Shown here one piece after another: positions 34,019 through 42,839 of a DNA stretch of 64,000 nt. Source of the stretch: Streptomyces sp. 2114.4 (GTDB taxonomy: Bacteria > Actinomycetota > Actinomycetes > Streptomycetales > Streptomycetaceae). Made by a program: the position numbers and the translations under genes. Location: positions 6,324,001-6,388,000 of the forward strand of contig NZ_FYEY01000001.1 of assembly GCF_900187385.1 (NCBI RefSeq), given 5' to 3'. Positions within the stretch are counted from its first letter, which is position 1. Each line of letters opens with the position of its first letter. The notes beneath the pieces were generated by a model. It was given only the letters and a program-made list of their open reading frames with translations. It ran no database searches and had not been told where the DNA came from.

Positions 34019-34537
34019 TCAGACCGGGGTGATGGACCACCAGTTCTTCGTGACGCCGCTGTCGGGTTCGAGCACGACGACCTCGCCGAGCGCAGTGCCG
34101 TAGTACGGCGTCATCACCTGGTGCGAGGAGCGCGAGGTGATCTTGTACGCGCCGTCGGAGCCCCGCACCTGGAGCCCCCACTGGAACTCAAGGCTGGTGT
34201 TGCACGCCCCCTGGGTCACATACGTCTTGCCGTACCACGGTCCGCCCGGCTTCAGGCACTTGCCGGTCCTGGTGTTCCGGATGAGGTAGGACCCGCCGAC
34301 GTCCTCGAAGGTCCACTCGTCACCACCGGCAGTGAGGCCGGGGTTCCAGACGTACATGAGGATGCCGTCGGAGGAGTCGCTGCCGTAGCCGTAGGGAAGC
34401 AGGCTGCCGCCGGTCGCGTTGTTGAAGATGTGGTAGGGGATGGTGCCGGCGGCGGAGGCGGCGCCGGCGGTCAACCCGCCGAGCAGGGCCGTGAGCAGAC
34501 CGAGGACCAGAAGAAACCGGCTGAGGACGCGTTGCAT
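34019..34537 (-). CDS. Secreted ricin-type beta-trefoil-like protein
   Basis: A 172-residue secreted protein. A signal peptide (residues 1-30, ending A-G-A-A-S-A) is followed by a single beta-trefoil-like domain with Q/W-type repeats such as F-Q-W-G-L-Q-V, N-W-W-S-I and C-L-K-P-G-G and two cysteines likely forming a disulfide. It has no catalytic domain, so it may be a free lectin. The ATG is preceded by AGAGG. It faces the phospholipase gene across a shared terminator. Confidence 0.8.
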   Translation of the reverse strand: MQRVLSRFLLVLGLLTALLGGLTAGAASAAGTIPYHIFNNATGGSLLPYGYGSDSSDGILMYVWNPGLTAGGDEWTFEDVGGSYLIRNTRTGKCLKPGGPWYGKTYVTQGACNTSLEFQWGLQVRGSDGAYKITSRSSHQVMTPYYGTALGEVVVLEPDSGVTKNWWSITPV

Positions 34538-34828
34538 GACAGGCCTCTTTCCCGTGCTTCGTGGGGTGCTGCGGACGTGGTGCGCCGCACGGTGACGGGG
34601 AGGCGTGCGTCGCAAGGGGAACGTAGCGAACACGTTGCCCCTCAGCGGCCTTTCATGTGGATTTTCATGCCATCAGGCGTCTTGTCCCCTTCAAACTCCC
34701 CGGGGCGGGGGTTGCGGGGCACCACGGCGTACGGGCAGAACGGGAAACGGTGTTGATCGAGCACGCCGGGGCCGCGCTGCGGGCCCGTGCGGTGCGGCGT
34801 GGAACGCGGGCCGGTGGCCGGAAGCAGC

Positions 34829-34909
34829 CGGGGATCCGGCCAAGTCGACCGGATCCCCGTGCTCCGGGCCGGGAGCCGGGCCCCTGCGGGCGCCGCCCCC
34901 CGGCCCGGC
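34829..34909 (-). terminator. Tandem terminator hairpins after metE
   Basis: Two inverted repeats in a row. Arms 34829-34839 and 34849-34859 are 11 bp, perfect, with a 9-base loop. Arms of CCGGGCCGGG (34864-34873) pair with its complement near 34900-34909. Both lie just after the metE stop. The rest of the spacer 34538-34828 carries no visible gene and contains the promoter region of the ricin-like gene. Confidence 0.75.
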
Positions 34910-34913
34910 AGGC

Positions 34914-37238
34914 TCAGGAGGCCGTGCCGGGCAGTGCGTCGCGGGTCCTGCGGGCCGCCGCGACCAGGTTCTCCAGGGCGGCCCGAACCTCGGGCCAGCC
35001 GCGGGTCTTCAGACCGCAGTCCGGGTTGACCCACAGCCGCTCGGCCGGGATGGCCTCAAGTCCCCTGCGCAGCAAGGCCGTTACCTCGTCCACGCCCGGT
35101 ACGCGCGGCGAGTGGATGTCATGGACACCGGGACCCACCTCGCGCGGATATCCCGCCGTCGCGAGCTCCCCGGCGACCTGCATATGGGAGCGGGCCGCCT
35201 CCAGGCTGATGACATCGGCGTCGAGATCGTCGATGGCGCGCAGGATGTCGCCGAACTCCGCGTAGCACATGTGCGTGTGGATCTGGGTGTCCGGACGGAC
35301 CCCGCCCGTGGTGAGGCGGAATGCCTCGGTGGCCCAGGCCAGGTACGCGGCATGGCCGGCGGCGCGCAGGGGCAGAGTTTCGCGCAGCGCGGGCTCGTCG
35401 ACCTGGATGACCGACGTCCCCGCCGCCTCCAGGTCACGCACCTCGTCGCGCAGGGCGAGGGCCACCTGCCGGGCGGTCTCGCCCAGCGGCTGGTCGTCGC
35501 GGACGAAGGACCAGGCGAGCATGGTGACCGGACCGGTGAGCATGCCCTTGACGGGCCGGTCGGTGAGTGACCGGGCGTAAGCCGTCCAGCGGACCGTCAT
35601 CGGCTCGGGCCGGGAGATGTCCCCGGCCAGGACCGGCGGGCGGACGTAGCGGGTGCCGTAGGACTGCACCCAGCCGTGCCGGGTGGCGAGGTAGCCGGTG
35701 AGCTGTTCGGCGAAGTACTGCACCATGTCGTTGCGCTCCGGCTCACCGTGCACCAGCACGTCGAGGCCGGCCTTCTCCTGGAAGGCCAGAACATCGCGGA
35801 TCTCGGCCGCGATGCGCTCCTCGTAGCCCGCGGCGGTGATCCGCCCGGCCCGCAGGTCGGCGCGGGCGGTGCGCAGTTCGGCGGTCTGCGGGAACGAGCC
35901 GATGGTGGTGGTCGGCAGCAGCGGCAGCCCGAGGTGGGCGCGCTGGGCAGCGGTCCGCTCGGCGTACGGCTGCGAACGGCGGCCGTCGGCGTCGGTGACG
36001 GCCGCGGCGCGGGCGCGCACGGCCGGGTCGTGGGTGAGGGCGGAATGCCTACGGGAGGCCAGGTCGGCGCGGTTGGCGGCGAGTTCGGCGGCGATGGCGC
36101 CGGTGCCCCGCGCCAGACCGCGCGCCAGCGTCACGACCTCCGTGGTCTTCTGCCGGGCGAAGGCCAGCCAGCGGGCGATCTGCGGGTCGATATCGCGCTC
36201 GGCGGCGGCGTCCAGCGGGACGTGCAGCAGGGAGCAGGAGGTCGACACATCGACCCGCGCGGCCAGGCCGAGGAGCGTGCCCACCGTGGCCAGCGACTTC
36301 TCGAAGTCGTTGATCCACACATTGCGGCCGTCGACGACACCGGCGACCAGCCGCTTGCCGGGCAGTCCGCCGACCGCCGCCAGCTCCCCGAGGTTGCCGG
36401 CCGCGGCTCCGGTGAAGTCCAGCGCCAGCCCCTCGACGGGCGCCTTCGCCAGCACCGGCAGCGCCTCGCCCAGCCGGTCGAAGTACGAGGCGACCAGCAG
36501 CTGGGGGCGGTCGACGAGGGCGCCGAGGTCGCGATAGGCGCGGGCGGTGGCGTTCAGCACGGCGGGGGAGCGGTCCTGCACCAGCGCCGGCTCGTCCAGC
36601 TGCACCCAGTTGGCGCCCGCCGCCCGCAGATCGGCAAGGACCTCGGCGTAGACGGGAAGCAGCCGGTCGAGCAGCGTCAGCGGATCAAAACCGGCCGCCA
36701 CACCGGGCGCGGGCTTGGCCAGCAGCAGATAGGTGACCGGCCCGACGAGGACCGGGCGGGCGGCCAGACCGAGACCCAGCGCCTCGGTCAGCTCGGCGAC
36801 CTGCTTGGCGGAGTCCGCGGCGAAGACCGTGTCCGGCCCCAACTCCGGTACCAGGTAGTGGTAGTTGGTGTTGAACCACTTGGTCATCTCCAGCGGCGCC
36901 ACGTCCTGTGTGCCGCGGGCCATCGCGAAGTAGCCGTCGAGGGCGTCGGCGGCGACGGCGGCGCGGTGGCGGTCCGGGACGGCGCCGACCATGACGCTGG
37001 TGTCCAGTACATGGTCGTAGTACGAGAAGTCGCCGGTCGGCACGTCGTGGACACCGGCCTCGGCGAGCTGCCGCCAATTGCCGCGGCGCAGTTCGGCGGC
37101 GGTGGCGCGCAGGGCGTCGGCGCCGACGCGGCCCTTCCAGTAGCCCTCGATGGCCCTCTTCAGTTCACGGTTCGGCCCCTGACGGGGGTAGCCGTGCACG
37201 GTGGCGCGTGCTGCCGCGGCTGCGGATGTGCTGGTCAC
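34914..37238 (-). CDS. metE: Cobalamin-independent methionine synthase
   Basis: A 774-residue enzyme that transfers a methyl group from methyltetrahydrofolate-glutamate to homocysteine. It consists of two related barrels; the C-terminal one carries the zinc ligands in H-T-H-M-C-Y-A-E-F (about residue 655) and N-P-D-C-G-L-K-T (about 745). The GTG start has AAGGAG 6 bases upstream. A long leader with a cobalamin riboswitch precedes it, so it should be repressed when B12 is available for MetH. Tandem terminators follow. Confidence 0.97.
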   Translation of the reverse strand: MTSTSAAAAARATVHGYPRQGPNRELKRAIEGYWKGRVGADALRATAAELRRGNWRQLAEAGVHDVPTGDFSYYDHVLDTSVMVGAVPDRHRAAVAADALDGYFAMARGTQDVAPLEMTKWFNTNYHYLVPELGPDTVFAADSAKQVAELTEALGLGLAARPVLVGPVTYLLLAKPAPGVAAGFDPLTLLDRLLPVYAEVLADLRAAGANWVQLDEPALVQDRSPAVLNATARAYRDLGALVDRPQLLVASYFDRLGEALPVLAKAPVEGLALDFTGAAAGNLGELAAVGGLPGKRLVAGVVDGRNVWINDFEKSLATVGTLLGLAARVDVSTSCSLLHVPLDAAAERDIDPQIARWLAFARQKTTEVVTLARGLARGTGAIAAELAANRADLASRRHSALTHDPAVRARAAAVTDADGRRSQPYAERTAAQRAHLGLPLLPTTTIGSFPQTAELRTARADLRAGRITAAGYEERIAAEIRDVLAFQEKAGLDVLVHGEPERNDMVQYFAEQLTGYLATRHGWVQSYGTRYVRPPVLAGDISRPEPMTVRWTAYARSLTDRPVKGMLTGPVTMLAWSFVRDDQPLGETARQVALALRDEVRDLEAAGTSVIQVDEPALRETLPLRAAGHAAYLAWATEAFRLTTGGVRPDTQIHTHMCYAEFGDILRAIDDLDADVISLEAARSHMQVAGELATAGYPREVGPGVHDIHSPRVPGVDEVTALLRRGLEAIPAERLWVNPDCGLKTRGWPEVRAALENLVAAARRTRDALPGTAS

Positions 37239-37411
37239 GGAACTCTCCTTCGCGAGTTTGTCTCCATGGACCACGGGACGGGTCGAGGACGCGAAGGAAC
37301 GGCGATCCGGACGGGCCCCGGCGCCAACAAGCCGGACGTACCCGTCTGATGTCCGCCGACCCGCCCTCGAGGTCACCGAGATCTCCCCGCGCACCGGTCG
37401 CGCGGGGGCAC

Positions 37412-37580
37412 TGGCAGGTCTTCGGACTCGCGGGCACATCCACCAAGGGCGGACATCTACTGGCCGTCGCTTCCCAGACCCGGCCGGGCCCAGTGCGTAT
37501 GACGGCGGTCGTTCCCACTCACCGCTGCGGGGCAGTCCCGGACTTCCACCGGGTTCCCTCTTACGACGCGCCTGCCTGGC
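37412..37580 (-). promoter_or_regulatory. Cobalamin (B12) riboswitch upstream of metE
   Basis: On the minus strand this stretch holds the conserved cobalamin-aptamer elements in order: a GAGGGAACCCGGTG-like P3-P4 entry, the B12-box-type AGTCCGAAGACCTGCC end, the CTGGGAAG internal piece, and P1 arms GGCAGG and CCTGCC at the two borders. It ends about 170 bases before the metE start, leaving room for an expression platform. It predicts metE shut-off by adenosylcobalamin. Confidence 0.92.
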
Positions 37581-37610
37581 GGACAGGGCGAACCAGTTGC
37601 CCGGCCCACC

Positions 37611-37710
37611 CTAGGGCATGGGTCCCCGGGGGGTGTCTCCGTAGGGGATGTTCCCCAGGGCATGGCTCCGTAGGGGGTGTTCCCCTGGGGACGTCTCCCC
37701 AGGGCATACC
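37611..37710. repeat. Imperfect GC-rich repeat cluster between metE leader and aldo/keto reductase
   Basis: CTCCGTAGGGG occurs at 37637 and 37666, each followed by a TGTTCCCC block, and TCCCCAGGGCAT occurs at 37652 and 37696 with a relative at 37611. Several arms (GGGGA/TCCCC) can pair with each other. No gene is supported here. It may be a degenerate repeat family or a bidirectional structure insulating the two promoters. Confidence 0.65.
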
Positions 37711-37774
37711 CCAACGCCCGCCCGGTCCGCGCCACCGAAGAGGCCAAAACCGGACCCCGACGCCCGGCCGCGCC

Positions 37775-37805
37775 TTGCGTTGGAGGGCGCTCCAGCTCCT
37801 AGCGT
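37775..37805 (+). promoter_or_regulatory. MerR-type promoter/operator of the aldo/keto reductase gene
   Basis: A -35-like TTGCGT (37775-37780) and -10 TAGCGT (37800-37805) are separated by 19 bp. The spacer carries the dyad TGGAGGGCGCTCCA (37781-37794). A 19-bp spacer with a centred dyad is the classic arrangement activated by MerR-family regulators through DNA distortion. The regulator gene is not in this window. Confidence 0.75.
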
Positions 37806-37846
37806 GAACGCACTACCGGAGAGCTGCGCTGATCGAAGGGAACCAC

Positions 37847-38905
37847 GTGCGCTACACACTGTTCGGCAGGACCGGCCTGCGGGTGAGCGAGCTGAGCCTG
37901 GGTGCGATGACCATCGGCGAGGACTGGGGCTGGGGCGCGGCCAAGGACACCAGCCGCCGGATCCTGGACGCCTACGCCGAGGCCGGCGGCAACTTCGTCG
38001 ACACCGCCAACAACTACACCGACGGTGCCTCGGAGCGGATCCTGGGGGAACTGCTCGAAGGCCGCCGGGACCGCTTCGTGCTGGCGAGCAAATACACCTG
38101 CGCGACCCGCAAGGGCGATGTGAACGCGGCGGGCAACCACCGCAAGAACCTGGTCCGGTCGGTGGAGGAGAGCCTGGAGCGGCTGCGCACCGACCATCTC
38201 GATGTGCTGTGGGTGCACGCACGGGACAACTTCACGCCCGTGGAGGAGGTGATGCGGGCGCTCGACGACCTGGTGCGCTCGGGAAAGGTGCTCTACCTCG
38301 GCGTCTCCGACTGGCCCGCCTGGGAGATCGCGCAGGCGAACACCCTCGCCGAGCTGCGCGGCTGGACCGCGTTCGCCGGCTCGCAGCTGCGCTACAACCT
38401 GCTGGAGCGGACGCCGGAGCGCGAACTGCTGCCGCAGGCCCGCGCCTTCGACCTGGCCGTACTGGCCTGGGCGCCGCTCGCGGCCGGCCGGCTCACCGGT
38501 AAGTACCGCCGCGGGGAGAAGGGCCGGCTGAATGTCGTCGGCGAGGCGGACCGGTCGGACCACCACACCGAGGAGACCGTCACCGCGGTGCTGGAGATCG
38601 CCGAGCAGGGCGGCTGGAGCCCGGCGCAGGTGGCGCTGGCGTGGCTGCGCGGCCGGCCCGGCAACATCATCCCGATCATCGCCGCCACCAAGGAGAGCCA
38701 GCTGCTCGACAACCTCGCCGCGGTGGATGTCACGCTGGACGCCGACGCGCAGGCGCGGCTCGACCGGTGCAGCGCGGTACCGCTGGGCTTCCCGCACGAC
38801 TTCCTGCGGGAGCCGGGCATCACCGAGAACGTCTACGGCGACCGCTGGGCCGAGATCGACGACCGGCGCTCCACCTACCGCCGTACGACGAGCGAGATCC
38901 GCTGA
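37847..38905 (+). CDS. Aldo/keto reductase
   Basis: A 352-residue NADPH-dependent barrel reductase. The tetrad is visible: Asp52 and Tyr57 (D-T-A-N-N-Y), Lys82 (A-S-K-Y) and His124 (W-V-H-A-R). The GTG start has GAAGGG 6 bases upstream. Its promoter shows a MerR-type operator, suggesting induction by a small hydrophobic or reactive compound. A strong terminator follows. The physiological substrate is unknown. Confidence 0.94.
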   Translation: MRYTLFGRTGLRVSELSLGAMTIGEDWGWGAAKDTSRRILDAYAEAGGNFVDTANNYTDGASERILGELLEGRRDRFVLASKYTCATRKGDVNAAGNHRKNLVRSVEESLERLRTDHLDVLWVHARDNFTPVEEVMRALDDLVRSGKVLYLGVSDWPAWEIAQANTLAELRGWTAFAGSQLRYNLLERTPERELLPQARAFDLAVLAWAPLAAGRLTGKYRRGEKGRLNVVGEADRSDHHTEETVTAVLEIAEQGGWSPAQVALAWLRGRPGNIIPIIAATKESQLLDNLAAVDVTLDADAQARLDRCSAVPLGFPHDFLREPGITENVYGDRWAEIDDRRSTYRRTTSEIR

Positions 38906-38947
38906 CTGGCGCTGCCACTGCCTCCGCTCGGCCGCCCGGTACACCGA

Positions 38948-38979
38948 ACGCCGCCGCCCGGATGGCCGGGCGGCGGCGT
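38948..38979 (+). terminator. Terminator hairpin after aldo/keto reductase
   Basis: A perfect 14-bp stem (38948-38961, 38966-38979) with an ATGG tetraloop, 42 bases after the stop. Confidence 0.85.
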
Positions 38980-39106
38980 CTGCGGTCTATTGAGGTGTGT
39001 GCGGCCCGACGGGACCGGGCCCGCCGGACCGAAGGCCCAGCGGGAGACCCCCGCTCACCGTCCGCTGCTTCGGCTACGGCCGCCCACCGAGAGGCTTGGA
39101 GAAGCC

Positions 39107-39568
39107 GTGGCACCAGAGCGCTCCGTACCGCACCGCGGGCGGCGGCCCGGCCGCGGACGGGCCGCCGCCCGCGGTGCCGCACGGCTGCTGGCGGCGGCCG
39201 GCCTGGCACTGGACACCTACGTCCACGCCCGGCTCGCCGGCCGCTACGACGGGGTCACGGCGACCATCAGCCAGGGCCTGCTCTTCCGTATCGAGGCCGC
39301 GCTGGCCGCACTCGCCGCCGTGCTCGTGCTGGTCTGGCGCCGGCCGGCCGCCGACACCTTCGCCTGGCTCGTCGCGACCGGCGGACTCGCGCTCCTGCTC
39401 CTCTACACCTACGTGGACATCGGCGCGCCGGGACCGCTGCCGGACATGTACGAACCGGGCTGGAGCGCCGACAAGAAGCTGGCGGCCCTGGCCCAGGCCG
39501 TTGCCGTCCTGGCCACCGTCTTCCTGCTGCTCACCCGCACCCGCGGCCTTGCCAGGCACCGCAGATGA
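39107..39568 (+). CDS. Small four-helix membrane protein
   Basis: A 153-residue protein with a basic N-terminus and four membrane segments, including A-A-G-L-A-L-D-T-Y-V-H-A-R-L-A in the first and L-L-L-L-Y-T-Y-V-D-I-G near the third. It has no catalytic motif and no family I can name. GGAG lies 5 bases before the GTG. It converges with the L,D-transpeptidase gene across 24 bases. The D-x-x-V-H-x-x-L motif resembles short integral proteins common in actinobacteria. Confidence 0.75.
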   Translation: MAPERSVPHRGRRPGRGRAAARGAARLLAAAGLALDTYVHARLAGRYDGVTATISQGLLFRIEAALAALAAVLVLVWRRPAADTFAWLVATGGLALLLLYTYVDIGAPGPLPDMYEPGWSADKKLAALAQAVAVLATVFLLLTRTRGLARHRR

Positions 39569-39592
39569 CCGACGGAACGCCGGCCGCCCGGG

Positions 39593-40774
39593 TCAGTGCC
39601 GCAGGGCGCTGCGCTGCTGCCACTGCGTCCAGCTCTCCTGCCAGACCTCCAGGCCGTTGCCGACGTCGGTCTTGTTGGTGTTGCTGGTGCCCTTCACCTC
39701 GACCGTGGAGCCGATCGACAGGAAGTCGTAGGCCCTCTTGGCGTCCGAGGTGGACATACCGAAGCAGCCGTGGCTGTTGTTGACCACGCCGAGCGACTTG
39801 TTCCACGGGGCGGAGTGCAGGAAGGTCCCGGACGCGGTGAGGTGGGTGACCCACTTGGAGTCCAGCATCCACTCGCTGCCGTGGCCGATGGTGGCGGAGT
39901 CCATGGTCTCGGCCGCGTTCTTGCTGCGTACGGTGTGCACCCCGCCGCGGGTCGGGTCCTGCGGGGAACCCGCGGAGCCGGTGATGGTGCCGACGCTCTT
40001 GCCGTTCTCGTACATGGTCAGCTTGTGCGCGGGCACATCGATGACGGCCTTGTGGTCGGGGCCGATGCGGAAGCCGAAGTTGTAGTCCCGGGCGAACCAG
40101 CCGCCGTCGTCACCGGAGTTGATCCCGGATAGTGCGCCCTTGACGTCGACCTGGGTGCCGGACGGCCAGTAGTCCTTCGGCCGCCAGTCGATCCGGTCCT
40201 TGCCGGAGTAGTCCTTGACCCAGCCCCAGGCACCCTCGACCTTCGGCTGGGTGGTGACCTTCAGCGCCTTCTCGATCTCGGCGCGGCGGTCCTTCGCCAC
40301 CGGGTGGTCGAAGAGGATCGATATCGGCATTCCGGTGCCCACGGTCTGCCCGCCGCTGGGGGTGTTGGTGAGCTTGTTGACCTTGCCGGCCTGCTCCGTG
40401 GTGAATTCCGAGGTGGCGGCGGACTCCTTGCCCTGCGCCGACTTCGTCCTCGTCCGCACGGTGTAGGTGGTCTGCGGCTTGACCTTGCCGTCCGACTTCC
40501 ATGACGTGCCGTCACCGGCGAGCTGCCCGGTGACCGTGCCGCCCTTGTCGTCCTTGACCTCGACCGAGACGAGCTTTCCGTCGTCGGCCCGCACGGATAT
40601 GTCCGAGCCGAGCTTGACCGACTTGCTTCCGGCGGCCGGGGTGACGGTCACCTTCGCCGCAGGCTGGTCCGCCTTCGGCCCGTCGTCACCCGGCCCGCAC
40701 GCGGTCAACAGCGTCCCCGCCGCCATCAGGGCGGGTATCAACCGTACGGAGTGGCGGCGTGATCCGGCGTACAC
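39593..40774 (-). CDS. L,D-transpeptidase lipoprotein (YkuD with Ig-like domains)
   Basis: A 393-residue cell-wall enzyme that makes 3-3 peptidoglycan cross-links. The lipobox L-T-A-C-G puts Cys26 at the mature N-terminus. One or two Ig-like domains (about 45-220) precede the YkuD catalytic domain, with the nucleophile in N-N-S-H-G-C-F-G-M-S. GGAGGG precedes the GTG by 7 bases. It is anchored to the outer face of the membrane. The 363-base divergent spacer to the next gene carries a perfect 14-base palindrome. Confidence 0.94.
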   Translation of the reverse strand: MYAGSRRHSVRLIPALMAAGTLLTACGPGDDGPKADQPAAKVTVTPAAGSKSVKLGSDISVRADDGKLVSVEVKDDKGGTVTGQLAGDGTSWKSDGKVKPQTTYTVRTRTKSAQGKESAATSEFTTEQAGKVNKLTNTPSGGQTVGTGMPISILFDHPVAKDRRAEIEKALKVTTQPKVEGAWGWVKDYSGKDRIDWRPKDYWPSGTQVDVKGALSGINSGDDGGWFARDYNFGFRIGPDHKAVIDVPAHKLTMYENGKSVGTITGSAGSPQDPTRGGVHTVRSKNAAETMDSATIGHGSEWMLDSKWVTHLTASGTFLHSAPWNKSLGVVNNSHGCFGMSTSDAKRAYDFLSIGSTVEVKGTSNTNKTDVGNGLEVWQESWTQWQQRSALRH

Positions 40775-40894
40775 GGGGGGTCCCTCCCAAGCAGAACAAC
40801 TGACGGTGGCGGAGCGCGGCCCTGTGCGGGGTGACCGCCAAGGGCTGTCCGTGCCCCACCGCATAGGCAGAGGGGCTGTGCGCTTCGTTGGTTG

Positions 40895-40995
40895 TCCGGT
40901 GCACCGGATGATTAGGACACAGTTCGATATCGGGCCCGCGGGAGAGCGGGGAAGCCGGTGAGCGGGAAGGCGGCAGGTGTTCCCGGCAGGTGTTC
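40895..40995. promoter_or_regulatory. Palindrome and direct repeats in divergent spacer
   Basis: TCCGGTGCACCGGA (40895-40908) is a perfect 14-base palindrome close to an AT-richer stretch that could hold a promoter. CGGCAGGTGTTC is repeated exactly at 40971 and 40984. These are the only notable elements in the spacer 40775-41137 between the L,D-transpeptidase and the streptophobe gene; no gene fits there. Confidence 0.55.
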
Positions 40996-41137
40996 TTCCG
41001 GCTGCCCGCCGCTTGGCGCCGTCCGGAAGCGGGGTGCCGCGCCGGTGCTTACGGTGGTGTGTCCGGGCATCGGCCAAGGTGTGGTGTCCTCCCAGACGGA
41101 TCGTTGCCACGCGGTCCGGTGACCGGCAGGAGAGAGC

Positions 41138-42442
41138 GTGAGCCAGCTGCGAGGCCCCGCGTCGGCCGGTGCACCGGGCCCGGTGCGGCGCCGCGGCGCA
41201 CCGCCCGGGGTCCGGGCCTGGGCACAAGCGCTCGGCGCGGCCCTGGCGGGCATCGTCACCATGAGCGTGGTCGCCGCACTCGGCCTGTGGGCGGCGGGCG
41301 CGGCGGACCTGCCCGGCGGGGCGTTCCCCTCCGTGGTCGCGGCCACGGTGCTGGTCGCGGCGGGTGGTTCGGTCGGTCTCTCCGGCGACGTCGGCGGCCT
41401 CGCGCAGGCCGGTGCCGCCCTGGACGTCGTACCGCTGTCGGTCACGCTCGCCGGTGCGCTGGTGACCGCCACCCTCTTCCTGCTGCCGCTGCGCCACCGC
41501 GCGGTGGCCGGCACCGGGGAACTGCTCGCCCGGGTCGCCCGAACGGCGGTGTGCTGGCTGGTGCTTCTGCTGCTGCTCACGCTCGCCGCCCGGCACAGCT
41601 TCCGGATCACCGTGGGCAACGACCTGGCCGACCGGATCGGCGCCGAACTGGGCGCCACCCCCACGGTCGGCTTCCGCGCCGAGGTGCCCGCGACGCTCGG
41701 GGCCGGACTGCTGTGGATCCTGGCGGTGCTCGCGTCGGCCTTCCTGGTCTCACGCCGGGCCCCGCTCTCTCCGGGGCTGCTGCGCTTCCAGGACTCCGTA
41801 CGGCCGCCCGCCTTCGCCATGCTGCTGACACTGCTCTGCTACGTCGTGATCGGGCTGGTCATCGGCATCGTCGAGCTCATCACCAAGGACCACCCGGCCG
41901 AGACCTTCGCCGTCATGTTCCTCGGACTGCCGAACCTCGCCTGGATGGCGCTGGGTATCGGCACCGGCGGAGCCTGGGTGGGGCATGTCGACAAGGCCAT
42001 TGGACTGCCCCTGCCGCACGTCCTCGACCAGGTGCTCCGCGCCCACGGGAAGCGCACCCTCGACCTCGGCGCGCTCGCCGGATATGACGGCCGGGCCTGG
42101 CTCCTGGTGGCGGTGGCGGCCGTGGTGCTGCTCGTTGCGGCCTTCACCGCGGCGGTCCGCTCCCCGGCCCGGCGGCCGGCCTGGCGGCACGCCGTCGAGA
42201 TGGCCGTGGCACTGGCCGTCACCCTGCTGGCCGTCGGCCTGCTCACCCGTATCTCCGCCCACTACGGGCTCTCCCTGATGGGCCTCGGTGACCTCGGCGG
42301 CGACCTGGGCGGCGAGGTCACCCTGGAGCCGCAGCTCCTCCGGCTGGTGGGCGTCGGCCTCGCCTGGGGGCTGGTCACCGGCTTCCTCGGCGCCTTGCCG
42401 GCGCGGCGGGTACGTCATCCGGGCGCGGTGGAGAAGCCGTAG
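41138..42442 (+). CDS. Streptophobe-family membrane protein
   Basis: A 434-residue protein with about ten hydrophobic segments. The segments G-L-W-A-A-G-A-A-D-L-P-G-G-A-F-P, F-L-G-L-P-N-L-A-W-M and L-M-G-L-G-D-L-G-G-D-L-G-G-E are typical of the Streptomyces-restricted streptophobe family, which has no known function. AGGAGAG precedes the GTG start. It is probably a single-gene unit: a hairpin follows about 85 bases after the stop. Confidence 0.85.
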   Translation: MSQLRGPASAGAPGPVRRRGAPPGVRAWAQALGAALAGIVTMSVVAALGLWAAGAADLPGGAFPSVVAATVLVAAGGSVGLSGDVGGLAQAGAALDVVPLSVTLAGALVTATLFLLPLRHRAVAGTGELLARVARTAVCWLVLLLLLTLAARHSFRITVGNDLADRIGAELGATPTVGFRAEVPATLGAGLLWILAVLASAFLVSRRAPLSPGLLRFQDSVRPPAFAMLLTLLCYVVIGLVIGIVELITKDHPAETFAVMFLGLPNLAWMALGIGTGGAWVGHVDKAIGLPLPHVLDQVLRAHGKRTLDLGALAGYDGRAWLLVAVAAVVLLVAAFTAAVRSPARRPAWRHAVEMAVALAVTLLAVGLLTRISAHYGLSLMGLGDLGGDLGGEVTLEPQLLRLVGVGLAWGLVTGFLGALPARRVRHPGAVEKP

Positions 42443-42839
42443 CGGAAGCGAGCCGGCGCCGCGGAATCCGACGCTCCGGGGGCGCCGCCCCACACCACCG
42501 GCCGACGCGGACAAAACCCTCTCCCCAAAGCGGGGATTTCAGGCCATGATCCCGCTTTATCCGAGCGAATACGACCGGCTACTCGCGAGAAACAGCGCAG
42601 GTCAACTAAGGTGAACGCTCCGATTAGTCCACTTGTAAATTCCATGGAAATGCCGGAATTTACTGCGCTGATCGAAGGAAGTCCTGCCGAATCAGGACAC
42701 ACCGTGCAGCGCAGGGCTACGTGGTGTCGGCAACACCGCTCAACGTCGGCTTTGCAAGACCCAGCCGGCCCGTCCGTCCCCCGGAACGCGACGGCGCCGG
42801 TTCCTTCTTATTCACCTACCTCGCGAAGGCAAGGCAGAG
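42443..42839 (+). promoter_or_regulatory. Spacer with hairpin and AT-richer leader of the purine permease
   Basis: No credible gene in 397 bases. The inverted repeat 42527-42537 with 42549-42558 (a 10-bp stem with one bulge) may end the streptophobe transcript. The stretch 42540-42700 is clearly poorer in GC than its surroundings and probably holds the permease promoter. A GTG frame from 42611 runs into the permease gene out of register and looks like chance. No purine riboswitch core was recognised. Confidence 0.45.

Noticed and set aside
37457..37747. Protein-coding frame across the repeat cluster and riboswitch
   Set aside because: It overlaps the riboswitch on the same strand, and its repetitive M-P-W-G-T-S pattern comes from the DNA repeats.
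42443..42839. Purine riboswitch before the uracil/xanthine permease
   Set aside because: No matching core or three-way junction motif was recognised; the region is only AT-richer.
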